Assembly (NCBI GenBank): GCA_019400425.1 | Contig: JAFREE010000144.1 | Span: forward strand, 1-61,567 | Origin: Hymenochaete sp. R1 | Taxonomy: Eukaryota; Basidiomycota; Agaricomycetes; Hymenochaetales; Hymenochaetaceae | Reading direction: 5' to 3' | DNA: 61,567 bases | Part shown: piece by piece, positions 34,004 to 46,153 of the stretch | Layout of the letters: each line of letters starts with the position of its first letter | How positions within the stretch are numbered: the first letter of the stretch is position 1 | Position numbers and translations under genes: made by a program | The notes under the pieces: generated by a model | Told to the model about the DNA's origin: nothing | Database searches by the model: none | What the model saw: only the letters and a program-made list of their open reading frames with translations

Positions 34004-37000
34004 CTAGTGCCTAAGCCTCAGAGGAGGATCGTTCGGAGTCTCAACCTTGAACGTTTGAACCACGAACTCCTTCCCTCTCTTCTCCAGCTTCTGCACTAAA
34101 CCTAAGTTTTGGTGGGCAGCGTGAAGGGGCGTGCTTTCGAGATACGGAAGCTGACGAGCGACCGCTTGAAGAGTTGTGTTCGATTGGTCTGGGTGGTTGG
34201 CATATAGCTCATCGAGACCAAGGATGTGGTTGAGCTCGCTTTCGTCAGCTTCGCTCTTGATGACCGAATACGCATCTCTTCTGCTTCCGTAAACAAATAT
34301 CTCGAACTGAGTGTGTTCTGCAAGCTGATCTGCGTTGAATTCTTCGGCGGCGGCATCAATGTCTGACCTGGTGGTGCACCCGACATACGACATGTTGAAA
34401 CCGAGGGAGTTTGTTTCGTTTCGTAAAGGGGGCTCGCCACTGGTTACGTGAGTTCCAGGTTCAACAGGCCCCTTGCTACTTCCTATGTCCGTGGCTAGGA
34501 AGTACGCTGGGGAGGTTGCTCGCCGCTTTCGTGGGTTTTGTAAGCTGTTGTCATTGTCCGGGTTACGAGACTTTGCGCGTCGCCCCCTGGACGTTGAGGT
34601 GCTGTCGCTATCATCTTCCTTGTCTGCACGGCGCTTTCGTACTTTAACCACCTCACTGCCTTCTTTGGCAGGAACTCCCAATTCCATAGTTAATGTAATG
34701 AAGGATTGTGGCCGTTTGAAGTAGCTATATGTAGTGCTCTTCGAGCCTTCTTTAGAGACGTTCGCATGCTTTGAGATATCGGTTCCGCATGGAAACTTTG
34801 TTGGGTCGACTGCTAATTTGTTGAGAGTGGTTGGGGTGAGGCAACGCTTCACTTGAACAAATATTACGGTCATATTGTCAGGGGACAGCGGCTTGTTGAA
34901 GTCCAAGAGTACAGGTATCGCAAAATCGATGAAAGGAAACCCAGCTTTGCACGAGATCGCTACCTGTCGGGAAAAACATGAGAAGGAGGCCGTGACATCC
35001 ATGTTCGTATGCGGCCCCCATCTGCCAAAATGCGTAAAATTAACCACCGAATGCTTAAACACCTCGTGAAAAGGTCTGCCATCAACACCTTTTTCCTCTA
35101 AGATTTTCTTCACGACTTTCTCCGCGAAGAGCTCTTTAAGGAAGGTGATCAACGGTACGTGTTTGCTGAAGATATCAGGATGTGTACCACCATTGTCGGC
35201 GATTGCCGCCCTGTCTCTTGCATTTATTAAGAGCAGACGCGCAGCTACCTCACCCACTTCGCCTTGTGAAACGAGGTCTTTCCGCACTGCGGCCCCTGCA
35301 ATATAGAAAGTTGGATCGACGTCACCTACTCGTTGATTGCGCCACTTGTTTAATATACGAGCAGAAGCCTCCGCGAGTATAGGTTCTGAAGGATAAGAAG
35401 AACGCATGTATGCGCGGGTTTTCACAATGGAATGTGCAATGCGCATATGGGACGAAACGAGGTCTTGTTCATAACCTAGCGCTGAGAGGCGGCCTACTTC
35501 AAAACGGAACTGCAGCCTAACATCTAGAACGGCAATCAAGCAGGTAACTCTAGGGATGAGGTCCCACCGAACGGAAAGGTTGGCAAGGTAGGCTAGCTTC
35601 TGCTCCGCAAGCAAAATCATGTCCGCCAGATTTGCTTTACGATCCCCTCTGTTTCCGCTCAGCAAATCTTCTTTGGATTTGTGGCCTGGGACCTCGTTCA
35701 AGTAATCCAGCATCTCTTGCATCTCTGAGGACTCGTAACTAGCCCATCTTTACGGCGGTGTTAGAGAATATAAAGCTGATTTGGAAAAACGTGCATCACG
35801 TACAGCGGTCTTCCACGCATTGCCATTACGATAGGATCATGGAGCATGTCCAAGTCCATTCGATCCATCCTAATACCTTGAATGCAGTCGAATGGCGTCT
35901 CGGTAATAGGCGGGATCAACTCAGGCGTTGCTTCGGCCCGCCGCAACGAGCGAGCAAGGTATGAACTCGGGGCCAGTTCAGCCATGTCGGATTGCGTCGA
36001 AAGGAGAATGAAGCACGCTGGATATTTGCGCAGTTCACTCATCGCTTCAATGAGATAGTCGAGCTTAGTCTTATCCGTTGGAAGACGACCAACTCTTTCT
36101 TCTTCTCCCTTGTTCCGTTCGAAGAGAGCGTGCACTTCATCAAATGAGACTAATATACTCACTTCCGCACTATCTGTTGTGATGCCAGTGACTCCAGTAT
36201 ACTTGTGGACTAGATTCGTAAGAGCGCTTAGCTCCGCAGCTGCCCTTGCGGCATAAAATCCTTTTCCATGGAAATCAGTCTAGATGAAAACATGGCAGGA
36301 TGAGTCTCGTTAAGGGTTGCACATCCGTTTGACCACGCACCGGGACAGGAATTTTCTTGTACAACTCACTGCGTCTAGTGCCTTTTTCCTTGTTTACTCC
36401 GTCTGAGGCGCTCTCCAAATAATTTGTCCAAGTTTCGGCCAGTTTAACCGCGCCTGCGTGAGGTACGACTTGTTGAAGACAGTGCGGTTGCACCAGCTCC
36501 ATCGCCACTTTGCAGAATATACTTTTGAGAATATTCAGGTAGTACTCTGTTAACCGATCATGCGGAACACCATCAGCCAGAAAAAGATTACGGAGGTCCG
36601 GGTCGGGTAAAGGATATGCGGATCCTGAGGCTCATTCAGATATGATTTCTAATAAAAGGGCAGATATACTTACCGTTCCTAGACTCTTCTTCAGATCTTA
36701 AGTTGATTGGAATGCAGAAAACACGCTTGCCCATCTCATGCACGAGTCTTGATTTCCCACTGCCAGAGCTTTGAAGTATAGCAACGTGATTTGTATAGTT
36801 TTGGCTGTGATTGTTCGCAACCGCCGCTCTCCGTGCGCAATTGAGTCGCTCAATCGCGTGCACATGGTATTCGCCGTAGTATTTAGCAGTCCATGCCTTT
36901 TTGACGTCTGCACGCAAGTTCACCTTCTCTAATCAGCTCGAGAGCAAGTCTTGACTTACTTTCTGCAAATAAAAGTCTCAGTAAAAGTTTGTGTAGATGT

Positions 37001-38000
37001 CGTATAGAAGCGAACCTTTTATGTTGTACTTTCCCGACGGCGACGCCGAGCGTAGGTCACTTTTCTTGATGAACGCAGCTATGAAAATATCCGTAAGACT
37101 TCTCCAAAGCTTTGTAGTAGCACCTACAGATCTGAAGTATTCTTATTACAGATTCCTTCTTGAGTTCCATATTCTCTAGATCCAGAAGCGCTTTTGCTTC
37201 AAGAATCCGGCCCTTAAGATATTGTTCGATCTTACTCAAGTCGCTTTCGTACTGGCCTCCGTTGTCGTTGGCTGCTTGAAGTATTGCTCGAACTTCCGAG
37301 CCTATACCCAGCCCGCATACGCCCTTGAAAGCATCCCGGCAGGGATCTATGACTTTGGCATCGACCTTATGAGAAGAATCGAAGATAATGCGATCATCTC
37401 CACGGCTTTCTCCCTTCACATCCACATCTCCGACGCCTTCGAGCTGTGCACTCGCATCCGCAGAGAAGATTGCCAGGTTCGAAAGCTGCCGTAGTTGTGT
37501 GCAACTTAAGTCAAAGGATATTGTAAAATTAAATTTATCAGAGACTGACCTTTGAGGCCGACGCCTTCATACCAGACCGATTGTTTATCCAAGAGGACGT
37601 GAAAATCAGCAACGCGGCTAGTAGCAAGTCAACGTTGGGGGCAGACCTCGCTCCCTCCGCTTCCCATCCGCACCCAAGTCCCTTCCAGATACGCGCAAAC
37701 TTCCTCGTCGATGCATGCTTCGAGTGCGATCAAGTTGGTAGCTTGAGATTCTGTACAAAGATCGTTTAATGCGGTGGAAGGGAGGGAAGGGAGTCTACTT
37801 ACCGCCAATATGCGGAACCGCGCCTTGAGAGAGAGCAATGACACGCTCAAGAAGTGTAGCATGTTTACGGAATATGCCCATAAAAACGCCTTTGAACATT
37901 GTTGAAATTTGCTCCCATTCTGGCATATCTAAATGCAAATTCAGTTGAGTTGGTACCTGCATTGGGCGTAAAATGAAATGGTATGGCAGATGAATTAACT
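34004..38000 (-). CDS. P-loop NTPase with C-terminal nuclease-like domain (CR-type)
   Basis: Supported exons: 36907-36674, 36624-36341, 36279-35804 and 35747-34004 (stop TAG), with agreeing phases. The first holds the Walker A loop AILQSSGSGKSRLVHEMGKR. The third holds Walker B (SILVSFDEVHAL) and a sensor-like FILLSTQSDM. The long last exon holds a domain with WGPHTNMDVTAS, then DFAIPVLLDF and VIFVQVKR, an arrangement compatible with a PD-(D/E)xK nuclease fold with Q-x-K. A basic linker (KRRADKED, RRAKSR, NPRKRRA) is a likely nuclear signal. Upstream, helical exons near 37425-37057 (KIEQYLKGRILEAKALLDLE) and 37930-37800 (MPEWEQISTMFKGVFMGIF) probably form the N-terminus, but their joins are not resolved. 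The plan resembles the NTPase plus REase 'CR' effector-type proteins known from fungi and oomycetes. Function here is inferred only. Confidence 0.6.
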
Positions 38001-38313
38001 CATGTCTATGCCGCGAGGGAGCTCTCCAACCTGTAGGGTGATTCGCTGCGTACAGTCCTTCGATGAGCCAGATGCAAAGAGAAGAAATGCTGGCGGCAGT
38101 TCCGTGCGAAGCTGAGGTGGTGGAGGGGGGATGCTTACATGCACATAGCGTGTGCGCGCCTGTGACCATTCTTTGAGACGGTGCGAATTCTGATGCCGCG
38201 CCCTGATCGGACCAGACCCCACGCCGAGCTTTTGGTGATGATCCGCGGCTGGCGGTAGTGCCGTCGGTGCCGACAGCCGGTACTGCTAACACTAGTACAG
38301 CGCTAGTAGATCC

Positions 38314-38333
38314 TTTTTTTTAAAAAAAAAAAA
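38314..38333. repeat. T8-A12 homopolymer junction
   Basis: Eight T followed by twelve A, a near-perfect AT palindrome at the boundary between the NTPase gene's 5' side and the stop-riddled block. It could be a bidirectional terminator-like or low-complexity boundary, or a poly(A) trace of an insertion. Confidence 0.6.
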
Positions 38334-41270
38334 GCTTCGTATGGGTCACGTGCCTCGTTTTGCTGGCACGCGAGGTATATATGGGTTGGTGCTTCAACAC
38401 GTTTCCCTCTCTTTTCACTCGAACCATGCCCACCTCACCTCTCCTCCTTCGTGCAGTGCATCGCGGTGTCCCATTCTTGGCAGCCACGTAGGCAGCTGTG
38501 ACCCGCGCATTGCACTGTACGCAACTCGACCGCACACCCCCTGCCCCCTTGCTCTTCGCGTACTGAACGCCTTTCAAAGCGAGGGCTCCTCGCTCGCCCT
38601 CAACACCCTTTTCAGCGCAATTCTGAAAGCCAACATGCCATGCCCAGCTAGCCGCCGTATTTATCCATCTGCCTTTCTCCGACGATCGTTGATCAGGGCA
38701 AGTCTCAAGCAGGTGCAAACCCCGCGCACCACCTATCGCAACTGCCATTAGCACACGGCTCCCAAAATCAGCACTTGGAAGAGTGGGTCGCCCCCATGCC
38801 CCCTGCTTCACTCGATCTGCCTTTTTTGTCGCTACCCCTACTACCACCCTCTGTTTGAGCGCCAGGCAGCTACTCAGACGTGGCTGTCTTTTCATTAAAC
38901 CTGCGGCGACGTACCCAGGTCCTCCAATAGGACCGCGTTGGCCCAAGCTGGATCCGTAGTTCTTTGAGCACCTTCGGTTCACGGTTTTGCTCAACCTGCA
39001 GGTACGCCTTTCTGAATCTCGCTTCGCGCTTGCATTCATAACTCTAACCAGCAGTACAGCTTTGCAAAGGGGCGTAAGATACTCCCCCTTTAGCCGCACG
39101 TAGCATTGCCGCCCATTGAAAATCTTAGGATTGGTGAAGCACGTCTAATGTAGCTTCTGCTTGCCTTGCGGGCAGCTTACGGTACGCTCACCCACCATTC
39201 TAGCACGGGTCACCTGCTGATAAACCGCCTTCATAGACGTCGAGCGCCATGCTGGCAATAGTTCTACTGCCTGCCTCCTCGCCTCTCGGCCTCCCCTGCA
39301 TGTTCGTGCCATGTCCATCTATCTCAACCCGACAGCCTTTCTCCAGATCGACATGAGGCGAGGGCTTGGTGCAGAAGGGCAATTTACACCGGTAGTCAAC
39401 CGTACGCGCAACCTGACCGATCCTACCTCAACCCTTCATCCGCCTACCGTAAACAACCCCCTTCTGAACACCCCACTTATGGGTTTGCTTGTCCAAGCAA
39501 AATTTGTGTTCGAGGACGTTCTTGTACCTGCATCGTGTGTACCCATCGCTCTGGCCTGCCTTTCATCGATAATTCCGTGCTGAAGTTTGGCACCCATCAC
39601 AACTCTCATGGGCAACCATGCGGCATGCGACAATTACAAACTTTCGCTGCCGATTCACTTCCAAATGCTGCATCTTCCCAGAGCGCAAATTCGCGTTCAC
39701 CTGCTCCTCGAACAAATCTGGAACAAAGTGCGAACTTAAAGCTCCATGACAAGGTGGACGGAGGGGGTGGGAGGGGGTGCGTGCTCCGTTGAGAGGCAGG
39801 CCTGTGCACCCGGCGCGGTAGCACAAGTTCGCCACTTTCAGACGACTCGATTGCTTTCTGCGTGCTCATACCGGTTAAGGGTGCAGCAACCAGCTGCTAC
39901 CAGGGCGAGAACCGTGATGTTCGTGGCTGAGATCTCCTGCAGCTGTGCGTAGCTCCCGCCCTCTTTTTTTTTGCCTCACTTGCTCCTTTCATTGTATGCT
40001 GATATCCTATGCTCCCTTAAACGCAGCAAGCCGGTCTGCCTCTTCAAGATCGAGCAAGTCAGCTTCTTTCGTTGATCGAGTTACAGTTCGAGCCAGGGAG
40101 TCCAAGCAACGTCTGCTATGGTCCAGGCGCCTTCACTCCCCTCAGTTTACGTATAAGTCCTCCAGGATCACCTGGAAGGCTTCCGCCGCTGGCTCACCTA
40201 AACGTTAGGCCGAGTCCTGAATCGCTTTCGCTTGTGCCAGCGTAAGGATGTTGAGCGATTTCCACCTCCATGCCCTGCTACACGTACATACTCCGCCAGC
40301 AGCCTCGCGACTGTGTAACTTCTTTAACGTACAAACCCTGATTCCACGCGAGATTGCCCTGTATGAGGTCGAAGGGCGTAGAGGACCTTGGGAAGGTGTT
40401 AGTGGCGCTAAATCAGACAGCGGTCGCTTCAAGTTCTGCGAATCCTGCCTCCGGCGGATAAAGCACGCATGCTCGCCATAACGGCTTCTCATTTAACAGA
40501 TTTCTTTTACCTGCATCTACTTAAGCTGCTCGACTCAATAACAGTCCCAGGCTAAAGTTGGAAGCGGCCCTGAACATTTCAGCATAGGAATTCGTGAATT
40601 CCCCTCTGCCACCCGTGGACAGGTAGAACTCCCTTCCCCCGCCACTCTCTCCCGGTTCTTCCCTCTGGCTTGAACGGGTTCGTTTGTCAAGACCCTCCGA
40701 GCGAATAGCGAAGAGCAAGGTCCACGCCCGATGACATTGCACCCAGCATCCATCTGTGCAGCCGCTCATCTGGTTGAAGAGATTAAGTTATCGAGTTCGG
40801 TTTCCTACGGGTAACTCGAACGCGCCTGCGGATATGGAGTCGAGGGGCTGCTGCAATGGAGGTCGAAGTAGTCGACTTCGACCCACTTACCGGAACGTTC
40901 CAGTAGCTTTTCAGCGACGGCGCTATGTGTGAGCACATTCCCCCCTTCAGCTTTAGCTTAGTGTGTTGACTTGCTATCTGTAGAGCGACCTACTACCCTA
41001 TTCGCTTCAATATTGTTCAACACAGGCCTAAGGTTTTGCATACTTAGCTCGGGAAGACGCTTTCTTTCGTGCGATTGGCAGATCTCAATACCCATCAAAA
41101 TTTCCACAATGGACTTCCACGTCGGTAGCGTACTGCCCTTCACGCCTTCCAATCATGCACCGATGCATTCCAATACACCCTGCACCGCAACACGTATCTC
41201 AATCGAAACTAAACTTACTTCTACCCTAGTAGTCGTCAGGATCTATAGCTGGAAGTAACGATCCAATGGC
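38320..41270 (-). pseudogene. Coding-like block full of stops, unrecognised (possible old transposon)
   Basis: Minus-strand frames look protein-like but are broken repeatedly. Near 41200-40965 one reads SIEIRVAVQGVLECIGA, stop, LEGVKGSTLPTWKSIVEILM, then CQSHERKRLPELSMQNLRPV. Near 40260-39960 another reads LNILTLAQAKAIQDSA, stop, RLGEPAAEAFQVILEDLYVN, stop, GE, stop, RRLDHSRRCLDSLARTVTRS, then LLDLEEADRLAAFKGA, stop. The five stops between 40210 and 39970 are TAA, TGA, TGA, TAG and TGA, each reachable by one C-to-T or G-to-A change from Gln or Trp. A 259-codon frame at 39099-38320 has biased composition and no domain. I cannot name the family. Confidence 0.35.
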
Positions 41271-42333
41271 GGTGATAAACTATACGACCTGCCATAGTCG
41301 TCAGATGGTTGGGGCTGCGTTTGTGGCAACTACAGTGGTTCTCGGGAAGTAAGTGCTGTAGACAACTCAATTTACCGACCGTTGACTAACTGCTGACCCG
41401 CCTTCCATCCATAGGGTTTCACGATTTTCATGAACCTTAGGCCCATTTCTTATCTTGGCCTAAATACCTCTCGCCCACCATTCGCCTCCATGCCTGTAAA
41501 GAGGGACCATTGAGACCTAAATTTTACATTCTCGAACTTTATTTCGTTACCTGTATTTCTTCTTTCTTACCACGATGCTTTACCCACATCGCTCTCTTCA
41601 TTCACAGCCGTTTCTTCGTTGCACAAGGCTTGTAAAGATATGTGGCGAGGACCCGTTGTATCTGTCTCTCGTTTGTCACATAACCAAATGATTAACGTTT
41701 AGAAAGGTGTATACCCTATACGCTACCTTGACCGTTGTTTGTACCCACTTCCGTCGAGCTCCCGCATTATTTTGGGTAGGTATATATAGACCCCCTAGAA
41801 ATATTTAGGCTGCGCCAAATGCTCCTCCCCCCACCTTCGCTGCAGACTGAAGTGTATTACGTATGGTCGCCCATTCATTCACATCCAGTAAGCACAGGCT
41901 TTACTTTTTACGAGAAGAACGGGGCGCCGTCCATCTCCGCGCGTTATCTTCGACGCGGTCTCGAGATACTGACGTAGTTTTCGAAGTCGAGGGGCCCTTG
42001 TCGCCGGCATGAAGTACGATACTCGAATATAAGTTGCTAATGTCTCAACATCGAAAATAGATACCACGATTCTTCAAAATGTAGCACCAGTGACAGGAGC
42101 CGAAGTGGTCTATTTTTCCACGTTAGAGTCAGAAAGGCTTCAAAGTTTGTACCGGTTGCAGCGCGGCTTGCATACGTCAGTACGTAAAGTCAGCGATACT
42201 CGCCACCTTCGAGGAAATATTTTCCGCACTCGTTGCCACCCCCATTATTCTGCGCCTCTCTTCCTCCTTTCTCAAGTTCCTCCGTCTCCCACTCACACTC
42301 AACAAGACAGCACTGAGTAGCCTTCTCTTTCAC
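41271..42333. other. No gene recognised
   Basis: AT-richer than the preceding block. Short frames at 41879-42067 and 42090-42320 show no domain. Confidence 0.35.
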
Positions 42334-42760
42334 TCATATAGGGTTCGCTACCCTGTTGTTCAGCTTTAATATCTGGGTGGTCAAGGTGACCTTCTCGTTT
42401 TGTGCTTCAATACGTCCATGAAACGCATCCATGCACTCCGTTGTGCGCGGTGCTTCTTCAAGCTTGCTAACATGCAACTTCACTTTAGACTTCTCCCATT
42501 CTAGATCTTGCCTGAGCTGTTCGATGCTGGAGACGTTCTTGTCTTTCTCGGCACTTCCCTCGCCTAGTCGAGCCTTGACCTCCTCTTGCTCTTTCAACTT
42601 CCTTATTCGTTCGTTATTGCTGTCAAAACCTTCCTTCATCTTTCTCTACTCTTGTTCCATTTGCCTTACTTTTTCTCTCCACCAACCCGGCGTGTCCAAA
42701 TTCACAGCAGTTATGTCATTAATAAAACTCGGATCGTTGCCAGGCCGGCACTCATTCGAG
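42334..42760 (-). pseudogene. Coiled-coil protein fragment with nonsense codon
   Basis: The minus frame reads FINDITAVNLDTPGWWREKV, then RQMEQE, a TAG near 42642, RKMKEGFDSNNERIRKLKEQ and a long charged helix (SSIEQLRQDLEWEKSKVKLH) to a stop at 42334. Heptad spacing is clear. The frame is continuous apart from the TAG, so this is probably a decayed gene of unknown function. Confidence 0.4.
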
Positions 42761-43060
42761 CTACTAGTAGTCGTTCTTTCTACACCCTGCACTAAAGTAC
42801 AGCACTGGAGATGGAGACTGCAAATACAATCTCCGCCACTTCCTAAGACACGGTAACAAACTGCCTGATGGTCGTAATTGAGCTACATCATAGCGATGCT
42901 TCCCTATTTCATCTGCTTTGTCAACCCACATGGTCATCCGTGCATATGTTTTTTAACATAGCTTTGACAGGTCACGAGGGAACAGAATTGATCATTTGGC
43001 ATATTAGGAGAAGACATTATTCTTGTACGATGGCTGAGTAGCGATGCGCATTGGGGCCTT

Positions 43061-43070
43061 GTATATAAGA
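43061..43070 (+). promoter_or_regulatory. TATA-like box of the secreted protein gene
   Basis: gtatataaga about 230 bp upstream of the ATG at 43295, followed by a pyrimidine-rich stretch (43145-43215), a common fungal promoter layout. A second tatataag lies near 43098. Confidence 0.5.
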
Positions 43071-43294
43071 GAGCTGTGCATTGACATGTCGAAGTGTATA
43101 TAAGTATTAATGGTATAGGTCGTAAGGATAGTTACTCACGTATTCTCACTTTTCCACTCCTTCCTTCGTACCTATCGTATTTCTCCTCCCGTTCCTTTTC
43201 GAACCTTCGATCCCGGCGCTCCTTCAAACCTTCCTTACCGTACTTATTACCGCCTCATAGTTATTTCATCTCGACAGATAATCAGATTGACACG

Positions 43295-44754
43295 ATGTTC
43301 AACGGAAAGTCTCCCCTACTTGTTGCCCTCGCTGCCTCCCCTATCTCTGCCGTGCCAACCCCTTTGAGGCACAGTAAACGTATTGCACAAACAATTTCCG
43401 ACTCGACAACAACATGGGTCCATGCCTGCGTGAGTCAATGATCATCAGACTGATACAACAACTCATAAAGCGAATGGTATCTGACCTCGCTCTTCCTCAG
43501 ACTGCTGCAGGAGGAGCTGATCAATGTAACACCGTTTCTCAAAATGCATTCTCGACGCTCTTGGCGGCAGGTGGAAACTGCGATCAACAGGGCGCAGCAG
43601 ATGACATGATTGACCTCGCGAAGCAACTGAACAACGACCCAAATATGATCCGTTTAGCTCAAATATTTGCCCAGCAGCCTCGAAATGCTGTACGTTCATC
43701 CATTTCAGTTAAAGAAACCATTCAGTGTGTTTGACATTCACCTGGCCGCCTATACAGCCCGACAGTCTTCAAGTTCCATACTGCCAGGCCGCGCCGCGTA
43801 ACGAAGAACTCACTGGTTTCTTCCACTGCCAATTTGCCGCTTCCGACTTCACCAAGTTCAGCGGGGACCAAACCGGTAACGTTCCACTCGGCTTGGATGC
43901 AGTCAACCCACTAGGGTCATGTCCCGCAAATACTAACGGGCCCGTTCCCGATGCAGAGGAGCTTGAGAGCTTGGTGTCAAACTCTGTGACTCCAGAAGGT
44001 GCCAGTAGTGGTACGTCGGGCTCTGGGTCTGCAGTTAGCAACGCCACTGTATCTAGTAATAGCACGGCGACTGGGCAAGATCTGCTCCTTGTTGATAGCA
44101 ACAGAAAAAATTGAAGCACTCACGCTGGCAATATTCTAAGTTCCACGGGATCGAATGCTAACGCAACTATGACGGAGCAACTTCCAGGAACGGCACTCAC
44201 GACGGCCAGCACACTTTCGGAGACTGCGGTTGGTGAGCTACCAGCAACAGCGGTCACGCACGCAGGTCCGCTCACGAAGGCTGCCCATACACTGTCAGAA
44301 GCGGCCACCGACAGTTCCACTGTAGTAGCAGGCGACGCAAAGCCCTTTACGCTGCGCGAGTCTATCCGCAATTCACTTCTCCGAGAAACATGTGCTAACA
44401 AAGTCCCTTCAGGAAACGGCCAGGACGCACAGCAAGGCAACGTTGCTGCTGCCGCTACGGCTGAAGGGTCCGTGTGCACCAAACGTCAAACAGTCCGTGC
44501 GGGACAAGACGACGGAAAGTGCGTGAGTGGAAAGGTGACAACGACCGCGTGCGCTGGAGGGACACAGTGCGTTGCCCTTCCTCTCGTGAACAAGGCGGAA
44601 ACTGTGAGTGACAATTTCGATCCTAGTGAAGCTGGTTCAGGGTAAAGTTTAAGACTTGTCGTTTCAGTCTGCGGCTTGCAGTACTGAGGCGGGCGCATCT
44701 CCTTGTTTTGCTGCGACTGGTGCTAGCGGTGAAATCTCCGGTAGTGATGCCTAG
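43295..44754 (+). CDS. Secreted Ser/Thr/Ala-rich protein, four exons, one in-frame TGA
   Basis: Exons 43295-43429, 43501-43689, 43758-44603 and 44668-44754 join in phase 0 throughout, 419 codons. The start MFNGKSPLLVALAASPISAV is a short signal peptide, with a Lys-Arg site (HSKR) soon after. Paired Cys occur in CNTVSQNAFSTLLAAGGNC, VPYCQAAPRNEELTGFFHC and, at the end, CVSGK...CAGGTQCVALPLVNKA then CSTEAG. The middle is a Ser/Thr/Gly/Ala-rich, probably O-glycosylated stretch. This plan is common in mushroom secretomes; no enzyme domain is seen. A TGA at 44112-44114 lies in the linker and no phase-compatible standard intron removes it. If real, the product would end after about 226 residues, or this is a recent pseudogene. 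Confidence 0.65.
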
Positions 44755-44891
44755 ATCAGAATTGAGCTGGACCGTCGAAGAGAACACGGTATTCCATGCC
44801 TTCGGGCAGATAAGAATATAATTACAGCGACGTATATCAAGTTTTAATACCATTCCTTCAAAGAGGGCTTAAATTAGCATCCAATTTAACT

Positions 44892-45721
44892 TCACATATT
44901 TGTTGCATGACTTGCTTTTTTCTTTAACTCCATCCTATCTGAGAACGCTACGTCTCCGCTGCACAACTTCGCCGTGAAAGTCTCATACCATCTCGTTAAC
45001 GCCCTCATCGGCACTAAACTCTCCGGCGTGAGCCCTCCCGCTCCCTCAGCAAAACCCAACAAAAAATTGAGCAAATGCGTCACGATCTTCTCCGTCAAAA
45101 GCGTAGGGTCCTTCGCGGATGATAGATTCCGTTCAGGTTTCGAGATTGCATTGCTGAAGCAAGTGTGTCAAGTTGGGCCTGGATAACCGAAAAAGGTTCA
45201 ACGGAGAACCCAAGGACAGCTGTGACATCGTTAGGGTTCACGTTCACGCTCGCCGATACGTCTGAGACGGTGATTTTCCATGCGGTATGCGAAAGGGATG
45301 TTTGACACCTGAAAAATCCCCGAAGGCGGAATATGGCTGAAGGCTTGTCTTGTCGTTTGACAGCCTGTATGAATAGAGGGTCAGGTTCAGTACTTGGATG
45401 AGAAGTGGAACAATAGACGAGGACACGCACGCTCCCAGCAGCTGAAACCCCTTTCCCCGCCAGAAGAAATGCTCGGTAGCTCGGTACCCATCTGGAAACG
45501 GTACTTCGAGTCCACATCATAGCAACGGCCAAAGTCCACGAATAAAGTTACCTAACAGCATACACCGCCAAAAAAAATGCCATGGCGCACCTGTTTCCAG
45601 AAAGAAATACACATAAATGGCTGATAGTAGAGGCCGAGGGCAGTTCGAATGTTGCGTGAGTCTTGTCGATTTGTTGCATGTGCGTTTGAATGAGACTGCC
45701 TGCTACGACGCAACCAAACAT
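44892..45721 (-). pseudogene. Hikeshi/OPI10-like protein, broken copy
   Basis: The first exon starts at ATG 45721: MFGCVVAGSLIQTHMQQIDK then FELPSASTISHLCVFL. Next come VPFPDGYRATEHFFWRGKGF with QLLG, then LSNDK, PSAIFRLRG, AVLGFSVEPFSVIQAQLDTL, and finally TEKIVTHLLNFLLGFAEGAG with RWYETFTAKL. This is the whole Hikeshi domain, which imports Hsp70 into the nucleus. A 5-bp tandem duplication (GACAAGACAAG on the coding strand, about 45344-45354) breaks the frame inside LSNDK-PSAIF, and a second shift follows MQSRNLNG. Not functional as written. Confidence 0.75.
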
Positions 45722-45764
45722 TTTGGATCATTATAAGAACGTAGTCTCAGCTGACCACTCTGAA

Positions 45765-45835
45765 CATGATGGTAAGTAGCTGAGGTGCGTGAAGTCCGAA
45801 ATGCGAGTTTAAAGCACGAAATAACACGTGACATG
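45765..45835 (-). repeat. Diverged LTR fragment
   Basis: The segment agctgaggtgcgtgaagtcc...cacgtgacatg resembles the LTR segment at 46441-46515 (agctgaggtgcattgaagtc...cacgtgatgtt), in the same orientation. It abuts the 5' end of the Hikeshi-like copy. Probably a solo or truncated LTR of the same copia family. Confidence 0.45.
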
Positions 45836-46153
45836 CCACAATGAAACATCTAACTACGGAAGAATATTAATGGAACGAGACCGACAAATTACTCTAACAA
45901 TCATTTCTTTAGGAAGCGATAACTTTTTATGTGGTCGATGATGGTATGGGAGTACGAAGAGGTTTCGGGTACAAGAATGTGGAAGACTTTGTCGGAGTAA
46001 TGCTGGTCTCAACGAACCTAAGCCTGTAGCCTCCGCGCGTAACTAAGAGTGGCTCGTGGTGATTCTGTTACTTTCTATCGGCTCGACTCGGCTCACCTTT
46101 CACAACCATAAGCCGCACTTATAGTCTACCGGTATTCAGAGCAAACGATTGGC

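Noticed and set aside
38320..39099. 259-codon minus-strand frame as a gene
   Set aside because: Biased composition, no domain, surrounded by stop-riddled sequence.
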